This document shows, piece by piece, positions 10,029 through 22,366 of a DNA stretch of 64,000 nucleotides (position 1 is the first letter of the stretch; every line of letters begins with the position of its first letter). The position numbers and the translations under genes were made by a program. The DNA is from Tetranychus cinnabarinus. Taxonomy: Eukaryota > Arthropoda > Arachnida > Trombidiformes > Tetranychidae. The DNA lies in assembly GCA_022266195.1 (NCBI GenBank), contig WHVY01000002.1, positions 4,727,001-4,791,000 of the forward strand. The letters are read 5' to 3'. A model generated the notes under the pieces. It had not been told where the DNA came from. It saw only the letters and a program-made list of their open reading frames with translations, and made no database searches.

Positions 10029-10806
10029 TTACATGTGTCTAAAGTTACCAAAATTGAGGCCTTGTTGGTTGGCTCCTTTGTTGGTTCCATATTGTAGGTT
10101 AATCACTGTTTTACCTTTAATCAAAGTTTCTTCACTAAAATCTCTTTTTGACTCTTCAGCAGGTTTAGGTCCAAGGTAAGGTCCACGGAACTCGGGATGA
10201 AGATAACCCTGAATGAGAAAACAAAAATGGTTGCAATGACTAAAGGAAACATAGAATGATGGACTTACACATCGACCAATTGCCATAAGACACTGAACAA
10301 CACCGGGAATATTACGTTTCTCAACTAAATCAACCGATTGGAAAAGGTCAATCTCAGAAACTCCATATTTACGAGCAGCTCTGAGAAAATGGTCAATATT
10401 TTCCATTATTTTGAATGGAGCATTGGTGTTGTTGATTTTTGTACATGTACTTGGGTCCAAACGGTTCATTAGTCTGAAATTTACAATCAATAAACACATT
10501 GACAGTCAGATTATTATCAATACTGTATTGGGTAAATTGGGTTAATCAAATAATTGGGTTTACTTACTTGCAAAGGTAAACTCCATTACGAAGTACATCA
10601 CCGAGTTCACCTCTTGGCAATGGTTCACCGATTATTTCAGACATCCAAAGCAGAATCTCATTTTCCAATTCAATATCTCGTTTATTTGTTAACTATGGTC
10701 AATGATAATTTTGATTATTAATAATTTATCAATCTATCAACTTAAATTTACTTACTTTACATTGGACTTGAGCAGCAATCCCATAAGCAGCACCACGATT
10801 AGCCAT
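10029..10806 (-). CDS. Muscle protein 20/transgelin-type calponin, copy 2
   Basis: Four exons (10806-10756, 10692-10568, 10473-10269, 10208-10029) give 186 residues. Exons 2, 3 and 4 are 125, 205 and 180 bases, identical to copy 1; only the first exon differs (51 against 30 bases). The protein has one calponin-homology domain (LLWMSEIIGEPLPRG, GVYLCKLMNRL, ARKYGVSEIDLFQSVDL) and a C-terminal calponin repeat (VINLQYGTNKGANQQG), as expected for an actin-binding thin-filament protein. All donors are GTAAGT. The paralogue pair probably arose by tandem duplication followed by divergence, and may serve different muscles or stages (inference). Confidence 0.93.
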
Positions 10807-12063
10807 ATTAAAGATGTCGATGTCTAAGCAACACACAAATAAAGAGTTAAAAATGTAAACAAAACTGAAACTGTGCTTTGGACAAGAGTGAATCTCAATC
10901 TTATTCAATTTATATTTAAGAGTCTCTCACCCTTAAGCTCACTTTGTAAGCAATCTATTTGGATGATTAAATTGTTCACCTCAAGTCAACTCAATAGCTG
11001 CTAAATTAGTCGAGATTTGACACTATTTACCAGCATCTTCATTGTTATTATTATTATGGGCCAAACACTCCAAGTTTCACTCCGCCTTCATCTTCCCCCT
11101 CAAAGCATCTTTCAACCGATTTAAATGAATAATCACCGAGAATAAAGATTTAGCTATGGATGAATAATATATATTTTTAGGTTATTTTTTACTATCAACA
11201 TTCATTTCATCTTTCATCTACCTCGTATTATTCATTATTCAACCCTGACTTCAATTTTGCCTGGAATTCAAAGCAAAAATTCCAAGGTCTGTGAGGTTCA
11301 TTTTCGTTTTTTTACTTTCATTTGTTTATTTTTAATCCACTATTACCACAATTTGATAACATAATTTCACTCCTAAGATGTAAATAAACAATCAGATTTA
11401 GATGAACGTTCATTACTTTTAAGCTTTTGGCAACACTTGAGTTTAGCCAGAGATTGTAAAAATTGTTACAAGTAAATGAAATCAAGTCAAATGAACTCAA
11501 ATAGGCTTTTGTTAAAAGATTCCTGAGATTATTCATTCTTGCGTCTTCACAGAAACTCCACAAATAATTCTTAACATTAGTTGGGATGAAATCAAGAGAA
11601 AGGTTCAAATTTTTATTATAAATCAATCCGCACAAAATGCAGTTTATTATGATCAATGCATTTCTAATAACAATCATTACTAACAAACATAAAATATCTG
11701 TGAAAAAAGGTTTACTACATTAAATGATTTGAAAATTAGTGTTTTTGGTTTGCCTTTTGATGGAAAAGTAAACTTTGCAAATTATTATCAATAGAAAGCT
11801 TCGGAAACAAGAGAGAAGCAAAAATATGAAAACCTCAATTGAAAGGTAAATGTCATTTTGAGCATGAATTTCATCGTGAAAACTTAAAGACGAAACTGAT
11901 ATGCTTAAGCTTAGGTGAAGATATTTTACATGTAAAATAATAATGAAAAAAAGTACATGATGATGACAATGAGTTAAAATGGACGTCAAATTGTTGAGCT
12001 TAGCTTTTTCAATCGAAACAAAAGTATAGCCAAACAATAAAAAAAAGATGATCACCTCCAATA
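10807..12063. other. Intergenic, calponin copy 2 promoter and MTCL-like 3' flank
   Basis: AT-rich. Two frames of 113-122 codons on the minus strand (near 11.3-12.0 kb) are leucine/isoleucine-rich with no recognisable motif and weak start context, so they are not called as genes. Confidence 0.4.
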
Positions 12064-15000
12064 TTATACTCGGGTACTTCGTGATAGTGAGTTTACACTT
12101 CGGAGGCTTGATCGAATGTTGTTCAGTTCACTTGGATTCTCACGTCGAGCTAATCCACGGCTTGTCGAGGAAACCTGAAAGTTGGGAAAATATGATTAGA
12201 GCTCTGACTTAAACTGAAGATTAAACTTACATCATGAGCCAAAGGTGGCTTGACTGAGGGACCGAGTGTACTGCTATTAGCTCTTCGGTAAGGTAGTGCT
12301 GTTGCTCCATCTGTTCTTGATGTTAATGATCTTAAACCAGAAACTGGTTCATTATCATGAACATTGTCTTTTGATTCCTTGGTTAAACTTGAACTACTCC
12401 TACTCAGCGTCTTTTTCAGCGTTTTAGATATTTTGGACCTTAAACTAGACTCTTTCTTGTCTCGATTTTCTCGACCCGTTTCATTTGTTGGTGGACTTTC
12501 AATTGAATGAGTTTTCTTGAGCAAACCAAAAATCGATTTCTTGGGTCGACTTGTATTGGAAGATATTACAGCCGGTGCGGAAACATCTGATCCATAACTT
12601 CGTTCTCGCGTCCATCGAGCTGAGTCTGGACCATAAGACGACTCTGATTCATAGCCTGATATTGAGCTACAGCCTCCCCTGTGTAAATAAATGGCTGCAC
12701 TTGGATATCGAAGGTTAGTCATGCTAGAACCAGGAGTACTATTAAGACTTTCATCTCCCGAATCCCAGATACGTTCTTGTGATCCATTTGCACCCATTGT
12801 TTGATCCAAAGATAAACTCTTCTTAGCTAATGCTTTAGGTCTAGGAGGAGCTCTGACAACCGATGCAGAAGGTAAACCTCTAACAGAATAAGGATTTAAA
12901 TCTGGATTCATGTCAGACGAAGACATGGCACGGCGGAAAGAGATGGTTCTATGGAAAGAATCTCCTTCACGGAAAACTGTTATTTTACTCAGTTCACTTA
13001 TTTTGACTTTAAAATCTTCCAACGCTTTCCTAAGCTCTTCCATGTTCACTTCAGTAGGACGTTTCCGAGATCTACGTCTCTGTAATCCAGTAGCTACAGG
13101 TGTCGGTGTTTCAGGTTGATTGGAACCAGAATCAGTGGTTGACTTTTCTTCAATGTCGTTTGATGATTCGGGAGCTGGTAACATTTTCATAATGGAGTCA
13201 AACGAACGGCACAAATCTGAGACTTTATTTTCAATTGAAATTGCTGTAAACATTCTCAATTTGTATTCTTCTCGTTCCTTTTCCAATGCTAACCGTTCAC
13301 GTTTCAACCGATCATTTTGAGATCTCATCCTTGCATGAGAATCTCTCAGATCAATCAAATCCAACTGAAGTTCACCAATTCTTTTCTGAGTATCCTCTTG
13401 CTCTTTGTCCATAATTACTTTCATTTCCTTCAATTGTTCTCTTGCTTCAGTTCTCTCCTTTTCTCGAGCAATTTCCAACGATATAACTCGCTTCTTCATA
13501 TCTTCAACCAACCTCTGTGTATCTGTGAGAAGCTTTTGATTTTCTTGCCTCTCCTTTTCCCATGCCAATTCCAAGCGTGTTTTGGCATAGTTTCTGGCGG
13601 ATCCACGGCTCATTTCCATGAGACTTTGCTCATCTGCTTGGTTGAGACGTGTTTTCAATTCAGCTAGTTGTATCTGCCAAGATGACTTTTCAGCTGCATG
13701 TTCAATTTTAAGATTACGATTCTCCAATAGAGCTTGCTCCAAGTGAGATCTCAAAGTTTCCATGGAAGCTCTCATGTCTTCCATTTCATCCTTGTGAGCT
13801 GATGATTCGCCCAAATAAACTCGAGCCCTCAGTTGATCCCTTTCACTGAGCAACATTGTTATTTCATCTCTCATCAGTTTCATTCGAGATTCATATTCAG
13901 CTCTTAGAGCAGCGATTTCACCACGATGTGAGGTCTCTGCATGATCCATTTTGTTTTTCATATCTTGAACCTCTTTGGAAATTTTTGGTCGACTACTTAG
14001 ACTGGTTGAACCTCGTTTTGAATCTTGTCCCGACTCGGCTAGTTGATCTTTTAATCGTTGATTCTCTTTGGTCCATTCCTTTTCCTTTTTAACATATTCG
14101 TCCAACTGTTTCTCTTTATCATTGAGAGAAATCCTCAACTTGGATCTTTCAGAGTCGCTATCCGAGCCTTTTCTCATTCGTGCCTCTAATTCAGACAGCT
14201 TTTCTTGGTAATCGAGTTTCTCTTTTATCCAATCTTCTTGCTTTGAATTCATAGAATCTCTGAAAGCTTTCAATTCAGCACATTTCTCTTCATAGGAACG
14301 TTTGATGCTGTTCAAAGTTTCCATTAAATTATCCTTTTCGTTGAGCAATTTAGATTTCATGGAAACAAACTCTTGCTCCAACACTTCGTATCGAGAAGTA
14401 AGATCATCATACTCTTGCTTTGCTTTAACCACTTCCCGATTCAGATTGGAAAGTTTAATTTCATTGTCTCGTCTTTCTTGTTCACTCAGAATTTCCATTC
14501 GTTTAATTTCACGTTCTAAACGATAGATTCTTTCACGAGCTTGTAAAAGATTTTCTTCTTTATTTTTAAGGGCCAAATCATTTTCCTTTTCAATTTTCTC
14601 TCTTCTCCTCTGTTCCATTCTTAATTGGGATTCTTGATCAGATAGTTTCGATAGTAATTCGTCCTTTTCCTTTTTACTAGAGACCAACAGTTTACGATGT
14701 TTATCTGCACTTTCCTTTGTCTCGGTGGTTAACTTTTCTATTTGTTGATTAAGTTGATTAACCTTAGTTTTCAGGTTACCATTTTCACCTCGAATGGAAG
14801 TCAACTCTTCCTTAGCTTGTTTGCATTCTTCCTGGAGGGAATCGAGTTGCTTTTCCAATTCTTTTTTGACCGTTAGTTCCTTGTTGCGTGTATCTCGAGT
14901 TATCCTTTCCAGTTCTCTTTCCAAGTTATTATTTTTGGATTCCAATTCAGCAATCTTTTTGATCAAACCTTCCGATTCACTAGTTTCTTTGGTTGTTTTT

Positions 15001-18000
15001 GGCTTAAGTGATACTGTGAAACTTGTACTTCGTCTCTCCTCATCCAGCTGTGATAAAAATAAAGATTGGTGAATATTCATGAGATCAGACTTCGATATTT
15101 CATCATTCGAGCGTAAGCATATATTAAACAAATAATGAAATATCGGTTGTCACTAAAAAGACACAATTAACACAGTTATCCCATTTATGCACAAATTGAC
15201 ACAAATGGGCAAAAACGGATAAAATCAATTGCTTTCAAATTGAGACTCTGTTTGGTTTGTAGGAACATGAAAATTGAGTCCATTGGTGTGATTTTAAGAT
15301 ATCTGTGATGAAAAGTTTTCGAGAAAATCGGGTTCGAAGTCTAAACTTGCAAGGCTTTTTGTACGATTATGGAAGTATATTTAGTCATGAAACTCATTTT
15401 ACTGACGTAACTTTTGATAGTTAACCAGAAAAGACAATTATTGCGAGGAATAAGATTTTCTGTTTCCTTCAAAACAGATCAATTCGATTTTCAGTCAAAA
15501 CGACCAAATTCTATGGCCGAAAGAGTTAGCTAGCTGAAACTTATAATTAGCACTTATAAATTGTTGATACACATCATGGATTGAATAATTTTAACAATTT
15601 AACAACAATTCTCTTGATTTCGGCCATTTACCTAAAAACTTCTAGCCTCAATTTTTCGAGAATGGCATCACCTACAATCATCATTCTTTCACCAATTTGA
15701 TTCTCAACTGATTACTAATTCAATTCAATTCAATAACTCTTCATTAGCGTATTGCGGTCATGATTTTTGGGTTTTAAATGTACAAGAAACAACTTATTCA
15801 ACAAAGTAAACTCATCTCAACCCATTTCTTGGTAAATAAACCAATTTTCTGGTTTAACTTGCAAATGAAATGCAAAAACTAATGCCAAATGCTCGAGCAT
15901 TTGAGTGCAGAGTTGAGACTCGGTGGATTTATAGGGGCATTGAAACTGAGTCCATTAGTACTATTATCTAATTCATCCGATGGACAGTTTTCTGAAAAAT
16001 CGAGATCAAAGTTTAAACTTTGATCGCCTTTTATTCAGCTAAGGAAGCAGATTTTGGCACAAAACTTATTTTACTAATGCATCTTTTGATCATCAACCAT
16101 AAAATGGTCTTATTTAGCGGAATAACATTTTCCGTTTTTGTAAAACTGATCAAGTTCGATTTCAGGTTTAACCGGCCGCATTCTGTGGCCGTAAGAGTTA
16201 GAGAGCTGAAACCTATTAAGTGTCGATGAGAATTGTTGCTACATATCAATGCACGAACACTTTTTTCAATTTATCAACAGTTCTCTCGATTTTGGCCATT
16301 TACCTAAAAACTTCTAGCCTCAATATTTCGGGAATGGTATCATCTACAATCACCATTCTTTCAATAAACATTAGATTTTATTCTGCACTATGAAATATTG
16401 AAATATTAGCTCATCCAAGATCAGAGTGAAAAAGTTATAGCATTTTATTATTTATGTTGTCAGATGTGTGGCTTGATTAATAAAGCTAAACACAAATCTT
16501 ATGCGTTAGAAGAATCTTCGTTATTAAATGAATTAGCTCAAATGTTTTTCGGTATTCAGTCATATGCTGTTATAATTCATAATAAATCTTATGTTTGGTT
16601 GAAAGAATGATGATTGTAGATGATACCATTTCCGAAATATTGAGGCTAAAAGTTTTTAGGCAAATGGCCGAAATCAAGAGAATTGTTGTTAAATTGTTAA
16701 AATTATTCAATCCATGATGTGTATCAACAATTTCCATGGACAAGTAACAAATTTCAGCTTTCTAACTATTACGGTCACAGAAAGACTTCGGTTTAACTAA
16801 AAATCGAACTGATCTGTTTTATAAAAAACTGAAAGTTATAATTCTCGAAATAAGTTCATTTTCTGGTTGGTCATCAAAAGTTACATCAGTACTGTGAGTT
16901 TCACGAGCAAACCTGCTTCCATAGTTGCACAAAAAGCGTTCCAAGTTTAAGCTTTGAACCCGAATTTCTCGAGAATTATTGACCAGAGGAATCTTCTAAT
17001 TGCACAAATGGCCTCAGTGCATAAGTCCCTACAAACCAACAAAGTCTAAACTCGAAAGAAATACCCGTTTTTGTCCATTTGTGTCAATTTGTGCATAAAT
17101 CTTACAACTGTGTCTTTTTAGTAACAAACGTGATAGTTGACTATTTCAACCCTTCTAAAGTGTTGGTAGCTCTGAATGAATGAAATGCAATTTCTTCATA
17201 CAAAATCTGCTTCCACGATTGTACAAAAAGCATTGCAAATTTAAGCTTTGAACCCGATTTTCTCGAGAATTATCGACCAGAGAAATCTTTTGATTGCACG
17301 AATGGGTTCATTTTTATGTTCCTACAAACTAAGGGTAAACTGAGTCTCAATTTGAAGGAAATTAATTTTTACCCATTTTTGCCGATTCGTGCATAAATTG
17401 ACGATTGTTTTGATTGTGTTTTACAGTAAAAACCTGAAATATTTAAGACTATGTTGTATCTGAACTGGTTTAATGTGAAAATCGAAAAGCAAAAAGTAGC
17501 TTACCTGTTCTTTTAGCTGATCAACTACCTCTTGCGACCTAGCAATTTGATCTTGTTTAGCTTCTAATTGTCTACTCAAGCCAGTCAATTCCTTTTGTAC
17601 CTGGTTTAATTTACTTCGAGTATCAACCAATTCCTTTTCAAGTCGTTTCTTTTCTTCTTCCAGCCTTTTCCAGTTATCAACAGCTTCTTTCTTTTCCTTT
17701 TGAATGCTGGTTAATTTGTCCTTTGACTCATTGGCTTTACTTTTCTCTTTCAACAATTCTGACTCAATGTTGCAAATGTTTTTAAGCAACTGCTTCTTTT
17801 CGGCTTCCAGTGACTGTACCTTATTTACAAATGTAACATCAGATTTATTTTTGCTCAGCAATTGCAGTTTTTCGTTCAAATTTTTAACTGTTTCACGTTC
17901 TTTTTCCAGTTCTTCTTTAAGCTGTGCTGATGATTCTTCCGACTGTGATAAAGTAGAGGACAGTCGATTGTCTTTGGATCTTATGTCAACTTGAGCCATC

Positions 18001-19760
18001 TCTAAGCTTTTCTTGGTTTCTGCCAGTTCATCTTCAAGATTTTCATTCATTTTTTCTTTTGCATTCAAAGAAACTTGAAGTTTGCTTATTTCATCCTCCA
18101 TTTGGCGACATATCTCTTTCAATTCAAGTCTAGTTGCTGATTCTTTGATTACCCTCATTGGCGTCTTCTTATAATTGAGCAGCTCTTTTATCTTTCGATT
18201 GTCCATGGTTAATTTGGAGACCTCAGTTTCAAGCGTTGCTATCTTTCTCTTCAACTGTACCTCTTCGTCCTCTTTTATGGAAATTTGTTTTCTCAACCCA
18301 TTGATGACATCTTTTTCTGCCGATGCAATGTCTTTTAATGGTTTCTTAAAATCTTGGATGATTGTAGCCAGGTTTGTCGATGATTTGGATGCTACCAATT
18401 CGCCTTTGAAAGAATCACAACGTTTTTCTAATTCGGATATTTTGGTCTTTAGTTCAATATTTTCAATCTGTAGTTGATCCACCGGACCTGGAGGAGGCCT
18501 TCTCGACACTCGTAACTGTAACCTTTTGTTTTCACCGTTCAACTTTTCATTTTCTCCCTCCAAAGTGATAATCTTTTGTCTTAAAATGGATGCTTCTTGT
18601 TCAACTAGTTGCAGTTGTCGTTTTAAATCAACAGCAGCTTCTGATTCAAGTGATCGACTTCTCACCATTACTTTGGATGCTTTTCTTCGATGAACCTCCA
18701 ACTCTGTTCTCAAGTTATCAACCTCTTTTTCCCGGTCAACCAATTTCTTCCTCAATTCACGAGCTTCTGTTTCAAGTATCCGTATTTTGTGTTCATAGAT
18801 TACATTGGGAGGAGAACCAGGAGGAATTTCGGGTATTTCTACTTTGGTCAATGGCTGTGATACCAATTTTTCTTGCAAATATTTAACTTCTTGGGTTAGA
18901 TTATCATTTTCTTGGACAATTTCATCGCTCTTTTTCCTAAGTATAGCAATCTCCTGTTCATACAATTCCAGTTGTAATTTCATCTCATCAACATTCAATT
19001 CATCACTGTCATCATCACCTGAGCCTCCTCGTCCTCCAATACCTTTGTCTTTACAGCTGCCACCAGACCTTTGTTTGTTTGCCATTCTTTTAATTTGAGC
19101 CATTAATATATCATTTTCTTGTTCTAAATTTGTCAACTTTTTCCTAATCGTTCGATTTTCTTCTTCAGCAAATTTCAACTGTTCCTGTAAATCCTTTTCT
19201 CTTTCCATTGTATCACAAAGACTGCGGACAACCTCCTCGTAATCTTTATTTGGTGTTGGTGTCGATGGCAATGATGGTGGAACAGGCGAACCAGTGTGAG
19301 CTTCCATCAATGCATTTTCTAGTCTACATTTCTCATTCTTGATGTCATTTATCTCACTGTGTAGCTTTAGTGAAACCTCTTTAGCTATATAAAGTTCATT
19401 TTCCATGTCTCTCATCTTCTGTTTATCAAAGGATACTTTGGACGTCTCCAAAAGATCATTGATCTTTTTTTCCAACGCAGTCTTGTCCGCAACCAGTTGC
19501 TCATTTAAACGTTCCGATTTTTTAAGCTTAAATTGAAGAACACGACAATTTTTGGTTGTTGCCTCTAATTCACGTTTTATATCTCTAAACTCAGAGACCT
19601 GGTCTTCTCGAAAGGTATCATGGAGCTCTTCCAATTCTTGAGCTAACAACTTAACTTCCCTCTTGATCTCTTGGTTTTCCTGAGTTAACTCTGCAACCAA
19701 TTTCTCAGATGCTTTCAATTTGGCTTTAAGAGACAAAGTTGTTCCTTCACCTCGATCCAT
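12064..19760 (-). CDS. Large coiled-coil protein, MTCL/SOGA-like microtubule cross-linker
   Basis: Three coding exons (19760-17505, 15047-12231, 12174-12064), all phase 0, encode 1727 residues. Nearly all of residues 1-1300 is heptad-rich coiled coil. The N-terminal part resembles the MTCL/SOGA family: KNCRVLQFKLKKSERL (about 70-85), the AKEVSLKLHSEI stretch, and DLKRQLQLVEQEASILRQKI (about 385). The C-terminal 400 residues are disordered, Ser/Lys/Arg-rich and basic (KKSIFGLLKKTHS, KISKTLKKTLSRSSSS), as expected for a microtubule-binding tail. MTCL proteins cross-link and stabilise non-centrosomal microtubules. The last 36 codons lie on a small exon. Intron 1 is unusually long (2457 bases) and filled with a repeat. 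The family assignment is from recalled patterns; other coiled-coil cytoskeletal families remain possible. Confidence 0.75.
15149..15690 (+). repeat. Intronic repeat R1 (full length)
   Basis: First of four copies of a roughly 0.5 kb repeat inside the long intron of the MTCL-like gene. It begins at GTCACTAAAAAGACACA and ends at CATCATTCTTTC. No coding frame was recognised. Direct relative of R2, inverted relative of R3 and R4. Confidence 0.88.
15905..16362 (+). repeat. Intronic repeat R2 (direct copy of R1, lacks the start)
   Basis: Aligns with R1 from GTTGAGACTC through TGGCCATTTACCTAAAAACTT to the shared end ACAATCACCATTCTTTC. It lacks the first 90 or so bases and is more diverged than R3. 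Confidence 0.83.
16601..17125 (-). repeat. Intronic repeat R3 (inverted full copy of R1)
   Basis: The reverse complement aligns with R1 over its whole length. A 69-base stretch (16662-16730) is a perfect reverse complement of 15561-15629. R1 and R3 can therefore pair as the arms of a hairpin with a loop of roughly 0.9 kb that contains R2. Confidence 0.9.
17193..17427 (-). repeat. Intronic repeat R4 (inverted partial copy)
   Basis: Only the first 235 or so bases of the unit are present, read on the minus strand: TTTATGCAC near the start, then TTGAGACTCAGTTT, TTCTCGAGAAAATCGGG, and GGAAGCAGATTTTG at the truncated end. It sits about 80 bases from the splice donor of exon 1. Confidence 0.83.
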
Positions 19761-21057
19761 GATTCTTTATGTTCTTTTTGTTGAACCAAAAAAGATAGAC
19801 AGAGGAAAGGATAATAAAAAAAAGTGTCACCAAGAAACAAAAATTGGAAAAGGAGAGGAAAAAAGGAGGACACTTAAGATGATGAATACGAAACACACAG
19901 AAATGAAGAGATCAACTGAAGATAGGAAGACTAGGAAAATAAAGAGGAAAACTGGAAACTTGTTGATGTCTTTCTTGAAGCAAACAATTAAATTAGATGA
20001 TTTATCGTGACGAGCATGGGACGAAGAATTGGAAAATGATCGTTGAGCTCATGTGAGCATCGATTGGTTAAAGTTTTGTGAACTGGGTTCATATCGTTTG
20101 ATTGGTTTCGAAGTATTGGTTAAGATGGATTATAGCTTTAAATCTTCAAGTAACTTGATTGTTATCAGGTTATTTTGTAAATGATTCACAATAGTTTTCA
20201 TCTGGGTTTCACTTTTTAGGCAGAAAAAACACTTTGATGTGAACAACAATTGATCGCAAATATTTTGTCAGGAAACAATCAAGTAAAACTATTAATCCAG
20301 TTGATTGGAAACATCCGTTCCAGGTGAAAATGATTGAAACTGCTAATGAAAACAGATTTAACAAGAATTAAATTGTTATTCCCATGTATGGATGAGTATT
20401 GTTGTTGGTTAATTTAAACAATAACTTACATGATTTGGATGAGGAGAAACAATCATTTGGAGCCTTTTATTATTGAAAGGTAAAAGGCAAACTTTTCGTT
20501 CATCGATGTTCAAGATCGTTTTTTTTTCATTGATAATACGGAATTATCATTAAAGACTATATTCTAGATGAAACCATGGTGTGGCGAATGGAAGAAAAGA
20601 GAAAGAAAGAAAAGAAAGATAAAGCAAACGTCATCATCTTCATAACTTTGCCTCTTTGTTGATCATCTCATTCACTGAGCTTCAAATTCGCAGTCGCATG
20701 ATTCTAAATTCTTGAGTTAAAATTTACTCCATTACTATGTTATTTTATTAATAGATTTTGCTAATCAAATAAGTTTAAGCCATACTTACATCGCTGTAGT
20801 AAGAGTTAGATTTCTCTCTATTTATATCTGATCTCTATTTCAACAAAAACAGATTAACTGTAAATCTAATCAAGCAGCATTTAAACAAAAAAAGTTAACA
20901 CTTTTTTTATAACCAGAAAACGAGCGATCATTTCGCCTTAAAATCAAGTTTATTCAAAATCCTTTAGCTGAGGGAAAATTTCACTTGCACTTGTGATAAA
21001 TAATTTTTTAACTTGATGTAAAATTCAGAAAATGATTGATTTGAATAAATACAAGAG
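19761..21057. other. Upstream region of the MTCL-like gene
   Basis: Contains the promoter and leader of the coiled-coil gene. Purine-rich low-complexity sequence lies near 19.8-20.0 and 20.6 kb. An open frame on the plus strand across the start codon is antisense low-complexity and is not called. Confidence 0.45.
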
Positions 21058-21862
21058 TTCATTCATCAATCTATGGTTATGATGAAAAAATAAGTTACAT
21101 TGAAAACAAGGAAAAATTATAATTTAATGGAATCGATGATAGAATGATTGAGGAATCGATAATATATCTGAAATTGTTTCAAGTATTAATATTAATAACT
21201 AATGTATCACATTGAAAAATAACACAACCAGTTGAAACGATTACCATGAAAGTTTCCTTTTGTTTCACAGCAAATATCCTCAGAAGCTCAATACTTGTTT
21301 ATAAGAGATTGTTTTTAATATTGATAATAAGATGAATTCATTAGATTTAAACTTACTCGTTAATTCATCTTTTAAAATATCTCCGGAAACTCCATTCGGA
21401 ATTGGTTCCAATAATAATCCATTGAAGGATGTTGACTTGTAATTGAGAATCCAGCAAGATTTAAATTAAATTTATAAACAAGGAGTGATGAAACAAAATT
21501 GTAATTACATTGATAACCACTGATTGAAATATGAAATTATGTTAATCCAAATGGATCCAAGGTTTAAAAATGGTAAGGTGATCAGTAATCCAAAATAGTG
21601 ATACATACAAAGAAAACATTACAATAGTTGAGGAAGAAATGGTGAAGATCGAAATGGAATGAAAATGATACTGAATGGGATAAGATGAAAAATTAGACAT
21701 AATGTAGGTCGTAGCGAATATTATGATGACAATTAGTTTCGTGTGCATGAAACTAACCCTGAATAGAAAGCAATGAAGAGTAAAGGTTATCCTAAACATT
21801 CGACTAGTGTTACTGTGACAGTTACTAGAAGAGACATTTTGATCAATAAATGTAAATAATCA
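21058..21862 (-). pseudogene. Dead copy of muscle calponin (Mp20) copy 1
   Basis: Aligns with 7855-8560: the start of exon 3 (TTCATCAATCTATGG), the intron, a broken exon 2 (21355-21470, with about 25 bases missing near its 3' end and disrupted codons), intron 1 with its conserved element, and exon 1 with GAGACATTTTGATCAATAAAT. The remainder of exon 3 and exon 4 are absent; homology stops at 21058. Introns are retained, so it arose by DNA duplication. The calponin repeat and most of the actin-binding domain are gone, so no functional product is expected. Confidence 0.9.
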
Positions 21863-22366
21863 AAGATAAATAGATTCTGGTCTTTCAGATAAAAGCTGAA
21901 TAATTGTAATTGAAATACGATGAATTATTTCAGTTGTCTTGGTTTTACTGAATCTTCGCTCTTGATTTTGGATCAAAACTCCAATGTACGTTTTTTTCTA
22001 GAATGCATTATTTCCTAATTGATAATATATTTGAGATTTTAATGACATTATCTGAAATATTTCCCTCGACACAATGATCGCAATAAATTATTTAATATTA
22101 CGACGAGCTCAATAGCTATCGAAATAATTATTTTACACGAAAATGAATTTAATAGTGGATAATTGAGTCGATAATTATAAACGTTTAATTTTTCAGAAAT
22201 TATGATGCATATTTTACAAGCTGATGTGGTTCTTAAAAATGTTGGAAATTGTAACAAACTCAAGTGATTAAAAGTAAAGTAAAAACTTTAGTCCATTAAA
22301 AACGTTTGATAAAGAATTACATTTGAAAATAAAAAATTTAAGATTGTTCGATGATTGGAAATATTT
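21863..22366. other. Intergenic, upstream of dead calponin and 3' of RECQL4
   Basis: AT-rich with weak residual similarity to the calponin upstream region up to about 21.9 kb. No gene seen. Confidence 0.4.

Noticed and set aside
11318..12061. Two minus-strand frames of 113-122 codons between the calponin and MTCL-like genes
   Set aside because: Leu/Ile/Asn-rich with no motif, no clear signal peptide or splice partners; consistent with chance frames in AT-rich DNA.
12910..15072. Several plus-strand frames of 60-116 codons across the coiled-coil exons
   Set aside because: Shadows of the minus-strand gene; their composition mirrors the antisense of Glu/Lys-rich coiled coil.
15338..15352. GGTTCGAAGTC, resembling a tRNA B box, inside repeat R1
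   Set aside because: No A box or cloverleaf around it, so the repeat is not shown to be tRNA-derived.
19720..20010. 96-codon plus-strand Lys/Arg-rich frame over the MTCL-like start codon
   Set aside because: Purine-rich low-complexity leader sequence read in the wrong direction; starts inside the antisense coding exon.
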